In this document: positions 46,803 through 56,490 of the stretch, one piece after another
Layout: every line of letters starts with the position of its first letter
Position numbering within the stretch: position 1 is the first letter of the stretch
Assembly (NCBI GenBank): GCA_029238125.1
Contig: JAQWGQ010000005.1
Location: 82,832 to 146,831, forward strand
Reading direction: 5' to 3'
DNA: 64,000 bases
DNA from: Flavobacteriaceae bacterium
Lineage (GTDB): Bacteria; Bacteroidota; Bacteroidia; Flavobacteriales; Flavobacteriaceae
Translations under genes and position numbers: made by a program
The notes under the pieces: generated by a model
Seen by the model: only the letters and a program-made list of their open reading frames with translations
What the model was told of the DNA's origin: nothing
Database searches by the model: none

Positions 46803-46864
46803 TCATTTTAGATTTAGGGTATGTAAATATATTAATTTTTTGAGATTTTTAACTGCATAAATAA

Positions 46865-48394
46865 TCACCCCAACCAGCCCTCTCTGTCCAAACTTCGGTA
46901 TTGAATGTCCTCTGCGATATGGTGGTTTTGAATGGCTTCTGCTCGTTCTAGATCGGCAATCGTTCTGGCAACCTTTAGTATGCGGTCGTATGCCCTAGCC
47001 GATAGCTTGAGTTTTTCCATGGCCTGTTGAAGTAATGCGAGAGATTGATCAGACAATTGACAGTGTTTCCGTAGGGCTTTGGTGTTCATCTGTGCATTGT
47101 GAAAGACTTTGGGGTTTTCACTAAATCGCAAACGCTGTACTTTTCTCGCATCGGTCACACGCGCGCGAATTGCCGCACTCGATTCACTGGTTTCTGTTGT
47201 GGACAACTTATCAAATGGTACGGGATTGACTTCGATATGCAAGTCAATTCTATCAAGCAATGGTCCAGAGATTTTACTCATGTAGCGTTGCATTTCGCTT
47301 TGGCTACTGCGAATAGCAGCCGTGTCATCGTTGAAATAGCCCGAAGGACTTGGATTCATACTAGCAACCAGCATAAAAGAGGCAGGGTAGCAAACGGTAA
47401 ATTTTGCCCTCGAAATGGTGACTTCTCTGTCTTCAAGGGGTTGTCGCATCACCTCGAGTGCACTGCGTTTAAATTCGGGGAGTTCGTCAAGAAAGAGCAC
47501 CCCATTATGTGCAAGTGAAATTTCACCTGGCTGTGGATAGGAACCCCCGCCAACCAAAGCAACATCTGAAATGGTGTGGTGAGGAGATCGAAAGGGTCGT
47601 GCGCGTAACAAGCCCTCATCTTTTACGCCACCAACAACGGAGTGAATTTTTGTGGTTTCTAGAGCTTCTTCGAGTTCCATAGGAGGTAATATGGTTGGCA
47701 ATCGCTTGGCGAGCATGGTTTTTCCAGATCCTGGAGGGCCAATCAAAATAATATTATGTCCTCCAGCTGCTGCAATTTCCATACATCGCTTAATGCTTTG
47801 CTGCCCTTTTACATCGGAAAAGTCCAAACCATAATGATGTTGTGTGTGAAACGCTTCTTGGATGTCGATGTGTTCGGCGTCAAATGAAGTTCCCTCCAAA
47901 AAAGAAATGATCTCTTTGATATGACTAAACCCATAAACATCTAATCCATCGACCACAGCGGCCTCTTTGGCGTTTTCGGCAGGTACAATCAGGGATTGAA
48001 ATCCAGATGCTTTTGCTTGAACCGCAATCGGCAACACCCCTTTAATGGGTCGAAGATGCCCGTCTAGAGTCAACTCCCCCATCATGCAACAGCTTTCGAG
48101 TTGTGTTGGTTGAATTTGTCCATCAGCAGCGAGTATCCCAATGGCAATCGGCAAGTCATAGGCAGATCCTTCTTTTCGCAAGTCAGCAGGTGCGAGATTA
48201 ATCGTAATTCGTTTGCCGGGTAGTTTGTAGTTGGTATTGGTCAAGGCAGCGGCAATACGATAATTGCTCTCTTTAACCGCATTGTCGGGCAATCCCACCA
48301 GATGGTAGCCAATGCCGGCATCAATATGTACTTCGATTGTGATAGGAACAGCATCAATGCCAAAAACGGCACTTGCAAAGACTTGGGTAAGCAT
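46865..48394 (-). CDS. YifB-type Mg-chelatase-like AAA ATPase (ComM family)
   Basis: A 509-residue AAA+ ATPase. The start ATG 48394 gives the family opening [15 protein letters not shown]; a longer frame from 48451 adds 19 unlike residues. The N-terminal Lon-like ChlI domain (about 1-170) is followed by Walker A GPPGSGKT (219-226), Walker [11 protein letters not shown] and the sensor region. In other bacteria ComM/YifB is a helicase aiding branch migration during natural transformation. No competence genes are nearby. Confidence 0.94.
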   Translation of the reverse strand: MLTQVFASAVFGIDAVPITIEVHIDAGIGYHLVGLPDNAVKESNYRIAAALTNTNYKLPGKRITINLAPADLRKEGSAYDLPIAIGILAADGQIQPTQLESCCMMGELTLDGHLRPIKGVLPIAVQAKASGFQSLIVPAENAKEAAVVDGLDVYGFSHIKEIISFLEGTSFDAEHIDIQEAFHTQHHYGLDFSDVKGQQSIKRCMEIAAAGGHNIILIGPPGSGKTMLAKRLPTILPPMELEEALETTKIHSVVGGVKDEGLLRARPFRSPHHTISDVALVGGGSYPQPGEISLAHNGVLFLDELPEFKRSALEVMRQPLEDREVTISRAKFTVCYPASFMLVASMNPSPSGYFNDDTAAIRSSQSEMQRYMSKISGPLLDRIDLHIEVNPVPFDKLSTTETSESSAAIRARVTDARKVQRLRFSENPKVFHNAQMNTKALRKHCQLSDQSLALLQQAMEKLKLSARAYDRILKVARTIADLERAEAIQNHHIAEDIQYRSLDREGWLG

Positions 48395-48470
48395 AAATAG
48401 GTTTTGGATAAAGTTAAAAATTATTTGCACAAGCTCGTGTATTCTCCCCATCTATTATTTTCTTTGCAGT

Positions 48471-48950
48471 ATGAATCCAACTGACTTTAGAAATATTTGT
48501 GGACATTATGCGACTGGAATAACGGTTTTAACCACCACGCACAAGGGGGAATCACATGGGATAACGGTCAACTCCTTTAGCTCTGTTTCTCTTGATCCAC
48601 CACTAGTTTTGTTTTGCATCGACAAGGGTGCACGTTTCAATACGCCCTTAAATGCAGAACAATCACTGGCAATCAACATCTTATCTGAACATCAACAAGA
48701 GGTGTCAAATCGATTTGCCAGTTCCAAATTGACAAATGAAGAGCGGTTTAAAGGTTTAGCTACGATACCAGAACACAAACACCCTGTTTTTGCTGATACC
48801 CTTGGGGTATTGGAAGCAAAGCTACAAGCAACCCACGACGGCGGGGATCACTGGATTTATGTCGCAAAAGTTTCTTCGGGTCAGGTGTTTAACGGTTCTC
48901 CCCTTCTTTATTATGGCGGGTCTTACTCGAGTTTGAATCCAAGCGTTTGA
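48471..48950 (+). CDS. Flavin reductase-like protein (FMN-binding split barrel)
   Basis: A 159-residue NAD(P)H:flavin oxidoreductase of the HpaC/flavin_red family. The opening NPTDFRNICGHYATGITVLTT and the flavin-binding HGITVNSFSSVSLDPPLVLFCID are typical, as are FASSKLTNEERF and DHWIYVAKV. I start it at ATG 48471; an upstream frame from 48312 overlaps the divergent yifB start and looks non-coding. Such reductases feed reduced flavin to monooxygenases; the partner is unknown. It overlaps the convergent dsbD end by 28 bp. Confidence 0.92.
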   Translation: MNPTDFRNICGHYATGITVLTTTHKGESHGITVNSFSSVSLDPPLVLFCIDKGARFNTPLNAEQSLAINILSEHQQEVSNRFASSKLTNEERFKGLATIPEHKHPVFADTLGVLEAKLQATHDGGDHWIYVAKVSSGQVFNGSPLLYYGGSYSSLNPSV

Positions 48951-50896
48951 CGAGGCACATTGGCTAAGCCATTTTGTAGCCATTGCAAATAAGTTGGAAT
49001 ATCTGTGTATTGCTGTGGGGGTGCCAATACGGTCCCATCTGGCATCATCAGGATATAATGTGGTTGGGCTACGGAGTTGAAATTAATCGCCTGAAAAGCA
49101 GCCCATTTCTGTCCGATGGTTTCGATATTTCGAATCCGTCCTGAGGTGTATTCCAGCGTAAATTGATCTTCCTTTGGTAGTGGCTCTCGGTCATCTACGT
49201 ATAACGAAATTAAAACCAGTTCCTCATTGATCAACCGATAAATTTCGGGGTCGCTCCAAACGTTTTCTTCTACTTTCCGACAATTGACACATGCCCAACC
49301 CGTAAAGTCCAATAATATTGGCTTATTCGTTGCTTTGGCAACCGCTAGCCCTTTATCATAATCTTTGTAACAGTCCAAATTGAGTGGGCAATCAGAATCC
49401 TGCGCGTAAATACTGTAAAAGGTCGGCGGAGGAAAGCCAGCCAAGAGTCTAAGTGAATTAGAAGACGAGTTTGGTAAGGTCCCCGGAACGAGATATACAA
49501 CAAACGATAAACTCACAACCGCAAGAAGAATCCTGCCTATTCCCAGTGTTGGTTTTTTCGCTTCATGAGGAAATCGAAACCAGCCAATTAAGTATGTGAT
49601 CATTCCAACAAAAATCAGAATCCATAGACCGATAAATACCTCACGTTTGAGGATACCCCAATGCGCTACGAGATCAGCATTGGACAGAAATTTAATCGCT
49701 AATGCGAGTTCAATAAAGCCCAATACCGCTTTAAGGGTATTCATCCAACCGCCAGACTTGGGTAAGCTCTGTAACAGATTGGGAAAAAGTGCAAACAGCC
49801 CAAAGGGCAAGGCCAAGGCCAAGCCAAATCCAGTCATTCCCATACTGAGTTGGGTTGCCCCTCCTGTGCTCGATAGCGAGCCCGCAAGTAGTGAGCCCAA
49901 AATCGGGCCTGTACACGAAAAGGAAACGATGGCAAGGGTGAGCGCCATTAAAAAGATTCCGATAAACCCCCCTGCTTTGTTCGAAGCAAAATCAAGTCGG
50001 TTTGCCCACGACGAAGGAAGAGTAAGCTCATAATATCCAAAAAATGAAAAGGCAAAAAACAGAAAAATCAAAAAGAAAAAAATGTTGAGCCAGATGTTGG
50101 TCGAAATGGTGTTGAGAATTTCAGGGTTAATCGAGTCGAGGAAGTGAAAAGGCATGCTCAACAAGGCATAAATCAATACGATAAAAAAGGCATATAGCAA
50201 GGCATTGGTCAACCCTTGACTTTTGGTACTACTCTGCTTGGTAAAAAACGAAACAGTCAATGGAATCATCGGAAATACACAAGGCGTAAGCAAGGCAATT
50301 AATCCACCAAAAAAGCCAAGCAAAAAGATGTTCCAAATGGAAGAAGAATCGCTGTCTTGATCTGAATTTGCCGTGAGAAGATCGGTATTTTTCAGTTCGA
50401 TTTTTAACTTTTTTACAGACTCTGGAATGAGTGCGGTCAGGTCTTCTGATTGTTGCTTCTGCGAATCGCCTGTCAAGGAAATCAACAACTGTTCATCTCT
50501 AAAAATACAGAGTTTATCATCGCAGGCCTGATAGATTAGATCTACTGTAATATATTGAACAGACTGGTCAGCCACTTCTATTGTTTGATAAAAGGCCGCT
50601 TTGTTGTCAAAATAAGACAGTTCCATTTCAAAAATGGGGTCATAGCCCATGATCAAATCTGAATGCGTTAATGGACCAATTGGGGTTACATCTTGAAAAC
50701 TGAATTCGGTTGGTAGCGGGCCATCTTCTGGCATTTCTGTGGCATACAAATGCCATTTATCTTCGATGGTAGCGGTAATGATCACATCATAGGTTAGGGA
50801 ATCGATTTGTTTTGCTTGGGTTGTCCAAGTCACAGGGTTCTGTGCCAAGGCCAAACTCGCAAAAACAAGGTTGAGGATAAGGGGTATAATTCTCAT
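48923..50896 (-). CDS. dsbD: Thiol:disulfide interchange protein DsbD
   Basis: A membrane protein that carries electrons from cytosolic thioredoxin to periplasmic partners. The 657 residues have a signal peptide, a DsbD alpha-like immunoglobulin domain with CDDKLC (about 140), eight or so membrane segments with the redox Cys in LLTPCVFPMIP and SFSCTGP, and a C-terminal thioredoxin domain with WACVNC. It is the last gene of pabB-tilS-dsbD and overlaps tilS by 4 bp. Confidence 0.95.
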   Translation of the reverse strand: MRIIPLILNLVFASLALAQNPVTWTTQAKQIDSLTYDVIITATIEDKWHLYATEMPEDGPLPTEFSFQDVTPIGPLTHSDLIMGYDPIFEMELSYFDNKAAFYQTIEVADQSVQYITVDLIYQACDDKLCIFRDEQLLISLTGDSQKQQSEDLTALIPESVKKLKIELKNTDLLTANSDQDSDSSSIWNIFLLGFFGGLIALLTPCVFPMIPLTVSFFTKQSSTKSQGLTNALLYAFFIVLIYALLSMPFHFLDSINPEILNTISTNIWLNIFFFLIFLFFAFSFFGYYELTLPSSWANRLDFASNKAGGFIGIFLMALTLAIVSFSCTGPILGSLLAGSLSSTGGATQLSMGMTGFGLALALPFGLFALFPNLLQSLPKSGGWMNTLKAVLGFIELALAIKFLSNADLVAHWGILKREVFIGLWILIFVGMITYLIGWFRFPHEAKKPTLGIGRILLAVVSLSFVVYLVPGTLPNSSSNSLRLLAGFPPPTFYSIYAQDSDCPLNLDCYKDYDKGLAVAKATNKPILLDFTGWACVNCRKVEENVWSDPEIYRLINEELVLISLYVDDREPLPKEDQFTLEYTSGRIRNIETIGQKWAAFQAINFNSVAQPHYILMMPDGTVLAPPQQYTDIPTYLQWLQNGLANVPRQTLGFKLE

Positions 50897-52170
50897 TTGA
50901 GGATGATGTTTAAAAAATTGATGGTTGTCTCTGTTGGTGCAAATCTACGATCTGCGCGCTTACCGACAACCCAAACGATATCATTTCCTGAACATAACAA
51001 CCATTGTGCTGCTTTTTCGGTTGCGGTATATTTTTCGTCTTTAAAGTATTTAGAAACTTTTTTTGACCCTGTCATTCCAATCGGATAGAAGTGATCTCCC
51101 CTTTTCCATTTGCGCAGCTTCATAGGGAAGGATATGGCCGTAGCGTCAAGAGTCAAACTGCTTTGCTCATGCTGTTGATCTCTCGAAAATAGAAGTTCTA
51201 TTGGCTCATCAATGCCATGTTCATAAACCTCAAACTCCACCTCCTTCTTTTGATCGATAGATTTGTAAAGCAAGAACTCATTTCGGGCAACTTCAAGCGT
51301 GTGATCTGTCGTATGGATGCACTTTCCTTTTTGCGCACTCAACAATTTGATCACTTCTCGTTTGTCAAAACCATAGGGGTGAAATAATTGATGAATCCAG
51401 AACGAAAGCGGCCGAAGTGCTTTTACGGATGAGATGGAAATCCGAATGGTCTCATTTTTTATAAGAAAAAGTTGCTTTTTCAACTGTTCGGTTTGTTGCT
51501 GAACCACAAGAGCAGCTTCCTTTGTAAAATCTATGGTTTTAATGGTGTTTTCCAAAGCTTTAGGGTGTAGTTTGACCAATTGTGGGATCACATGATGGCG
51601 CATTGCATTGCGCTGATAGTCGTCACTTTGATTCGAATGATCTTCTCGCCAAGGAATTTGATGCGCTTTGGCATAGGCGATAATTTCAGATTTGTAAAAT
51701 GGCAAAAGGGGTCTCAAAATTCTTCCGTTTTGCTCCGGAATACCAGTTAAACCATCGATACCAGTGCCACGAGTGATGTTTATCAGTAGGGTTTCGATAT
51801 TGTCGTTGGCGTGATGGGCAGTAAATACCACATCATAATTGTTGGACAAGCAGAGTTCCTCAAACCAGTTATAGCGCAGTGTTCGGGCTGCCATTTGTGT
51901 TGACTGTTTGGACAGTTTGGTATCAAAACTTTTGATATGGCATGTCAGTTGATGGCGCTTACAATAGGACTCGACAAGTTGCTCATCTTGCGCACTGTCT
52001 TGTCCGCGAAGTTGAAAGTTGCAGTGTGCAACAGCCACTTCATCCAAAAATTCACGGAGCAAATCCAATAAGACCATACTATCAACTCCCCCGCTGACAG
52101 CCACCAAAATTCGTTGTGAGCTGAGCGCAGGAAAGTGAGAATGAAGATGCGTCTGAAATCTGAATTTCAT
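50893..52170 (-). CDS. tilS: tRNA(Ile)-lysidine synthetase
   Basis: Adds lysine to C34 of the tRNA-Ile that reads AUA. The 425 residues show the PP-loop SGGVDS (26-31), the HNRD-type catalytic region here as AVAHCNFQLR and ARTLRYNWF, and the TilS C-terminal domain with IGMTGSKKVSKYFKDEKY. It lies 9 bp after pabB. Confidence 0.96.
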   Translation of the reverse strand: MKFRFQTHLHSHFPALSSQRILVAVSGGVDSMVLLDLLREFLDEVAVAHCNFQLRGQDSAQDEQLVESYCKRHQLTCHIKSFDTKLSKQSTQMAARTLRYNWFEELCLSNNYDVVFTAHHANDNIETLLINITRGTGIDGLTGIPEQNGRILRPLLPFYKSEIIAYAKAHQIPWREDHSNQSDDYQRNAMRHHVIPQLVKLHPKALENTIKTIDFTKEAALVVQQQTEQLKKQLFLIKNETIRISISSVKALRPLSFWIHQLFHPYGFDKREVIKLLSAQKGKCIHTTDHTLEVARNEFLLYKSIDQKKEVEFEVYEHGIDEPIELLFSRDQQHEQSSLTLDATAISFPMKLRKWKRGDHFYPIGMTGSKKVSKYFKDEKYTATEKAAQWLLCSGNDIVWVVGKRADRRFAPTETTINFLNIILK

Positions 52171-52179
52171 GGCTGCAAA

Positions 52180-53487
52180 CTACAAATTAATGGTCATTTT
52201 TTTCGAAAGAACCTCCAGAGCCCCTTTTGCTTTGAGCAGACATTCTTCGTACTCCTTTTCAGGATTCGAATTTGCGGTTAAGGCACTTCCAACTTGCAAC
52301 GATAAATATCGTGTGTCTTTTCGATATAAAAGGGAGCGAATCACCACATTAAAATCAAAATCTCCATTGGGGTCGATATAGCCAACAGCACCGCTATACA
52401 GTCCTCTTTTGGTCTCCTCATATTGTTCGATAAGTTGCATCGCTCGCAACTTGGGAGCACCTGTCATGCTTCCCATTGGAAAACAAGCTGCTATGACATC
52501 TGAAACTTGCGTTTCTGTTTGCAATTCGGCCACGACTGTTGATATCATTTGATGCACATGCGCAAACGGATAGACTTTGCACAACTCTTCCACTTGCACG
52601 CTTCCCTTGGCTGCAATCCGCGACATATCATTGCGCACCAGATCGACGATCATGGTGTTTTCTGCACGTTCCTTTTCGTTCTTTTGCAATTGAGATGCTT
52701 CTGTTGCATCCTGAACCATATCGATATGGCGTTTTGCTGTTCCTTTAATCGGTTGGGAAATCAACCGATCCCCAACTCGTTTTAGAAAACGTTCAGGAGA
52801 GCTACCGAGTAAATATCTGTCACCGATTTGGACAAAGGCAGCAAAGGGTGACTTTGCCCTTTCATTAAGTTCTTGAAACAGAGTATGCGGTTCGATTTTG
52901 GTATCTTCCGCATAGAGTTCCATACAAAAATTCACTTCGTAGATATCACCTCTTGCGATATGTTGCTGGAGAGCTTGTGTTTTGGCGAGATAATCTGCTT
53001 TGGTAATCCGGTGATGCATAAAAACCTCTTTTTCAATACTCACTTCGTACCGATCTGGAGTGGAGATGATCTGCTCCCAGTCATCATTTGGTTGATATGG
53101 GAATAAATAATGTGCTTCTACTTGACTGCCTTTGATGATCCACAAGCGTTTGGGTTGAAAAAAGAAAAGTTCGGGAAAGTCCAGATGATCAAGGTTTTGG
53201 GACTGTAAATTTTCCAAATCATTTTTCAGATCGTATGACAGGTAGCCAAACAACCAGTCGGAGTGGGAATGAAGGTGAGTTTGTAAATCTGTGAACGCAT
53301 GATGGCTTTGTGATTGTACAACAGAGAAAGGATCTGTTGCGAGGATAAAGTCATAGTCCGTTTCTTGATGCGCATAGTCATTCGAATCCAACAAAACTGT
53401 AGTCGAATAGCGTTTGGACCAATGCAAAAGTTGCAACTTGAGTTGTTCGATATTGGGATGTGAAAAACGGGTAAAACTGCGTTTCAA
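52180..53487 (-). CDS. pabB: Aminodeoxychorismate synthase component I (para-aminobenzoate)
   Basis: Chorismate-binding enzyme making 4-amino-4-deoxychorismate for folate; the anthranilate synthase I family is a close alternative. The C-terminal catalytic domain (about 190-430) has KADYLAKTQALQQHIARGDIYEVN, SSPERFL, PIKGTAKR, ENTMIVDLVRNDM and the PMGSMTGAPK signature. I start it at TTG 53487, giving MKRSFTRFSHPNIEQ; ATG 53595 would place the promoter inside the gene. First of pabB-tilS-dsbD, divergent from the arg operon. Confidence 0.92.
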   Translation of the reverse strand: MKRSFTRFSHPNIEQLKLQLLHWSKRYSTTVLLDSNDYAHQETDYDFILATDPFSVVQSQSHHAFTDLQTHLHSHSDWLFGYLSYDLKNDLENLQSQNLDHLDFPELFFFQPKRLWIIKGSQVEAHYLFPYQPNDDWEQIISTPDRYEVSIEKEVFMHHRITKADYLAKTQALQQHIARGDIYEVNFCMELYAEDTKIEPHTLFQELNERAKSPFAAFVQIGDRYLLGSSPERFLKRVGDRLISQPIKGTAKRHIDMVQDATEASQLQKNEKERAENTMIVDLVRNDMSRIAAKGSVQVEELCKVYPFAHVHQMISTVVAELQTETQVSDVIAACFPMGSMTGAPKLRAMQLIEQYEETKRGLYSGAVGYIDPNGDFDFNVVIRSLLYRKDTRYLSLQVGSALTANSNPEKEYEECLLKAKGALEVLSKKMTINL

Positions 53488-53512
53488 CGAATACAGATTG
53501 TTAGATTTGTAA

Positions 53513-53520
53513 CAAAAATA
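53513..53520 (-). promoter_or_regulatory. -7 promoter element for pabB
   Basis: TATTTTTG matches TAnnTTTG, 25 nt upstream of the TTG start at 53487, and decides against the ATG at 53595. Confidence 0.6.
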
Positions 53521-53565
53521 ATCAATAGATTTAGCAGTAAGCCTTTTATTTTCACAATTTTTATT

Positions 53566-53573
53566 GATATTTG
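53566..53573 (+). promoter_or_regulatory. Probable -7 element of the arg operon
   Basis: GATATTTG matches seven of eight positions and is identical to the his operon element. It ends 4 nt before the GTG of the leader peptide. Confidence 0.5.
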
Positions 53574-53577
53574 CAAC

Positions 53578-53643
53578 GTGAATTTTAAAAGACATTTCTC
53601 GTTAACTCCACGCCGCCCGCGTCGCCCCTTTGGGGGTATATAG
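53578..53643 (+). CDS. Candidate arg leader peptide, 21 residues
   Basis: From GTG 53578 the frame reads MNFKRHFSLT, then PRRPRRPFGGI and TAG. Five of 21 residues are Arg, four of them in PRRPRR with codons CGC-CGC and CGT-CGC, rare-looking in this A+T-rich DNA. It lies between the promoter and the first arg gene, 72 bp upstream of it. A GC hairpin CCCC-TTT-GGGG (about 53625-53635) overlaps its end, and TAACTCC/GGAGCTA can close a larger stem around it. No T-run terminator is obvious, so the mechanism is unclear. Confidence 0.5.
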   Translation: MNFKRHFSLTPRRPRRPFGGI

Positions 53644-53715
53644 TCTTTAGGGAGCTATGGTGCGTCCAGCTTCATCTTCATCATCATCTAATTTTCAATT
53701 CAAACTCACAGCACA

Positions 53716-54327
53716 ATGAACATTATCATTGCAGGCAAGTCGCATATCCAGTATGCGAAACAAATTTCGGAACTTATCGCTTCCTCTGCTCAGGTGAGAG
53801 GAACGGGGATCGCACGGCGTACACCAGAGTATATTGTTAGCAAAATCGAAAACAAAAACGCGGTAATCGCTTTAGACGGCGATGTCTTTGCAGGCTTTTG
53901 CTACATCGAGGTTTGGGGACATAGCAAATATGTTGCCCATTCGGGTTTGATTGTCGCGCCAGAATACAGAGGAAAAGGGCTGGCAAAAGCGATCAAAACA
54001 AAAATATTTGAGTATTCCAGAGAAATATATCCCGACGCCAAGGTCTTTGGGATTACCACTGGACTCCCTGTGATGAAAATCAATTATGAGCTTGGCTACA
54101 AGCCCGTTACGTTTTCTGAACTGACCGATGATCCTGACTTTTGGAAGGGATGTCAAACCTGTAAAAATTACGATGTCCTCTCAAGGACCGATCATAAAAT
54201 GTGTTTGTGTACGGGAATGCTAAATGACCCACAAGCAGATGCAGAAGAAAAGACCTATGACAACGCCGTAATGAATCGATTGAACAAAATCAAACAATCA
54301 TTGTTTCTAAACAAGAAAAAAGCATGA
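53716..54327 (+). CDS. GNAT N-acetyltransferase, likely the N-acylglutamate synthase
   Basis: A 203-residue acyltransferase with the acyl-CoA-binding GNAT motif VAPEYRGKGLAKAIK (about 78-92). As the first gene of the arg operon it probably makes N-acetyl- or N-succinylglutamate, the role that a GNAT protein plays in Bacteroidota; this is an inference from position. The C-terminus has a Cys-rich segment GCQTCKNYD and CLCTG that could bind a metal. It overlaps argG by 4 bp. Confidence 0.88.
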   Translation: MNIIIAGKSHIQYAKQISELIASSAQVRGTGIARRTPEYIVSKIENKNAVIALDGDVFAGFCYIEVWGHSKYVAHSGLIVAPEYRGKGLAKAIKTKIFEYSREIYPDAKVFGITTGLPVMKINYELGYKPVTFSELTDDPDFWKGCQTCKNYDVLSRTDHKMCLCTGMLNDPQADAEEKTYDNAVMNRLNKIKQSLFLNKKKA

Positions 54328-55505
54328 AAAAGTTAGTCCTTGCCTACAGCGGAGGTCTAGACACCTCATATTGTGTAAAGCACCTCAGCCAGTTGGGCTA
54401 TGAAGTGCACGCAGTGAGTGTAAACACTGGTGGTTTTGACACTGAGGAAGTCAAATCATTATCTGCCAAAGCCATGACTTTAGGCGCAACATCCTACCAG
54501 TCGATTGATGCGGTGGGTACCTTTTATCAGAAAGTCATTCGTTTTTTGGTGTTTGGGAATGTTTTGAAAAACAATACTTATCCCCTTTCGGTTAGTGCCG
54601 AGCGAATTATACAAGCAGTAGAGATTGTCAATTACGCCAAATCCATTGGGGCGACCCATATTGCGCATGGCAGCACAGGTGCCGGTAATGATCAGGTACG
54701 ATTTGACTTGATCTTTCAAACCCTAGCTCCAAATATTGAAATCATTACGCCGATTCGCGACCAAAAGTTGTCGAGAGAAGATGAGATTGTCTTTCTCAAA
54801 TCTCACGGCGTCGAAATGGAATGGTCCAAAGCCCAATACTCTGTCAACAAAGGACTTTGGGGTACGAGTGTGGGTGGGAAAGAAACGTTGGAATCGAAAG
54901 ATCCGCTGCCAGAAGAGGCCTATCCAAGCCAATTGTCCGAACAGCAACCAACCAAAATTGCCTTGCAGTTTACAAAAGGAGAATTATCGGGAATTGACGG
55001 CAAACAAATGGATGCGGTTTTTGCCATTCAGACGCTTGACAAGATCGCGTCTAGTTATGCGATCGGAAGAGATATCCATGTTGGGGATACGATTATTGGA
55101 ATCAAAGGAAGAGTGGGCTTTGAAGCAGCTGCACCGCTTTTGATCATCAAAGCACATCACTTGCTCGAAAAACATACCTTGAGCAAATGGCAGCAGCAAC
55201 AAAAGGAACAACTCGCAAGTTTTTATGGGATGCATCTTCACGAAGGACATTATCTCGACCCTGTCTTGCGAGACATTGAGGCATTTATGGAAAGTTCACA
55301 AAAGATGGTCACAGGGACGGTTTTTGTCACGCTCCACCCCTATCGATTTAATCTTGATGGTATTGAATCGGCTCATGATTTGATGGATTCCTCTTTTGGA
55401 AGCTATGGCGAGATGAACCTCAACTGGACGAGTGAAGATGCCAAAGGATTTATCACGGTTACCGCAAACGCAACTAAAATTTACAACCATGTCAACAACA
55501 GCTAA
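54324..55505 (+). CDS. argG: Argininosuccinate synthase
   Basis: Joins citrulline and aspartate with ATP. The 393 residues start with KKLVLAYSGGLDTSY (PP-loop SGGLDTS, 9-15) and have the GSTGAGNDQVRFDL motif that recognises citrulline and aspartate. Its 3' end overlaps the argC start by 17 bp. Confidence 0.98.
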   Translation: MKKLVLAYSGGLDTSYCVKHLSQLGYEVHAVSVNTGGFDTEEVKSLSAKAMTLGATSYQSIDAVGTFYQKVIRFLVFGNVLKNNTYPLSVSAERIIQAVEIVNYAKSIGATHIAHGSTGAGNDQVRFDLIFQTLAPNIEIITPIRDQKLSREDEIVFLKSHGVEMEWSKAQYSVNKGLWGTSVGGKETLESKDPLPEEAYPSQLSEQQPTKIALQFTKGELSGIDGKQMDAVFAIQTLDKIASSYAIGRDIHVGDTIIGIKGRVGFEAAAPLLIIKAHHLLEKHTLSKWQQQQKEQLASFYGMHLHEGHYLDPVLRDIEAFMESSQKMVTGTVFVTLHPYRFNLDGIESAHDLMDSSFGSYGEMNLNWTSEDAKGFITVTANATKIYNHVNNS

Positions 55506-56478
55506 AAAGACAGTCGGTGTCATTGGTGGATCTGGCTACACAGGTGGTGAGCTCCTTCGCTTGTTGGTGAATCATTCATTGGTTACCATTGATTTTGTGT
55601 ATAGCAGCACACGACCTGGAACGTACCTCACTGAAACACATACGGATTTGATTGGACAAACCGATTTGCAGTTTACTGATGAGATCAATCCAAATGTGGA
55701 CGTCTTATTCTTGTGTCTTGGGCATGGATTATCGGGAACTTTCTTACATGAAAAACCGATGAACGACAACACAAAAATTATTGATTTGAGCAATGAATTT
55801 CGATTGCAGAATGATCAGCATTTTTTAGGAAAGTCTTATGTGTATGGCTTACCTGAGTTTCAAAAACAAAAAATTCAATCCTCCCAAGCGGTAGCCAATC
55901 CTGGTTGTTTTGCAACAGCGATTCAACTGGCACTTTTACCCCTTGCCAAAGAAGGGTTGCTCCAAAATGATGTTCAAGTACACGCCATCACTGGAAGCAC
56001 AGGCGCAGGTGTAAAACCCTCTGCGACCTCTAACTTTAGCTGGCGAAACAACAATGTGTCTTGGTACAAGCCATTTACCCATCAGCATTTGGGAGAAATT
56101 GGCGAAACCCTCCAAGCACTACAACCGAATATTCCTGAAATCAATTTTTTACCGATTCGGGGAAACTTTACCCGAGGGATATTTACCAGTGTGTACACAA
56201 CATTTGATGGAAACGTTGATGATGCCTATTCTCTGTATGAACAATTTTATGCCAATAGCTCGTTTACGCACATCAGCAAGCAAGCATTGGATTTAAAAAT
56301 GGTAGTCAACACCAACAACTGCTTGATTCACTTGCATAAGCACAAAAATTTACTCCTGATTACCAGCTGTTTAGACAATCTTCTTAAAGGGGCATCAGGA
56401 CAAGCCATTGAAAACATGAATTTGATGTTTTCCTGGCCACAAACAACGGGATTACAACTTAAAGCAAACGTTCATTAA
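55489..56478 (+). CDS. argC: N-acetyl-gamma-glutamyl-phosphate reductase
   Basis: NADPH-dependent reduction of N-acyl-glutamyl phosphate. From ATG 55489 the protein has 329 residues with the GGSGYTGGELLRLL Rossmann loop (13-26) and catalytic Cys140 in VANPGCFATA. A frame open from 55432 lies within argG and is rejected. Overlap with argG suggests coupled translation. Confidence 0.97.
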   Translation: MSTTAKKTVGVIGGSGYTGGELLRLLVNHSLVTIDFVYSSTRPGTYLTETHTDLIGQTDLQFTDEINPNVDVLFLCLGHGLSGTFLHEKPMNDNTKIIDLSNEFRLQNDQHFLGKSYVYGLPEFQKQKIQSSQAVANPGCFATAIQLALLPLAKEGLLQNDVQVHAITGSTGAGVKPSATSNFSWRNNNVSWYKPFTHQHLGEIGETLQALQPNIPEINFLPIRGNFTRGIFTSVYTTFDGNVDDAYSLYEQFYANSSFTHISKQALDLKMVVNTNNCLIHLHKHKNLLLITSCLDNLLKGASGQAIENMNLMFSWPQTTGLQLKANVH

Positions 56479-56490
56479 ACACGAAATACT

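Noticed and set aside
48312..48470. Longer N-terminus for the flavin reductase
   Set aside because: It overlaps the start of yifB on the other strand and has no family similarity; ATG 48471 gives the known family opening.
53488..53595. ATG 53595 as pabB start
   Set aside because: An exact -7 element (53513-53520) lies inside this extension, and the extra residues do not resemble a PabB N-terminus.
55432..55488. ATG 55432 as argC start
   Set aside because: The extension lies wholly within argG and lacks similarity to ArgC; ATG 55489 gives the expected Rossmann opening.
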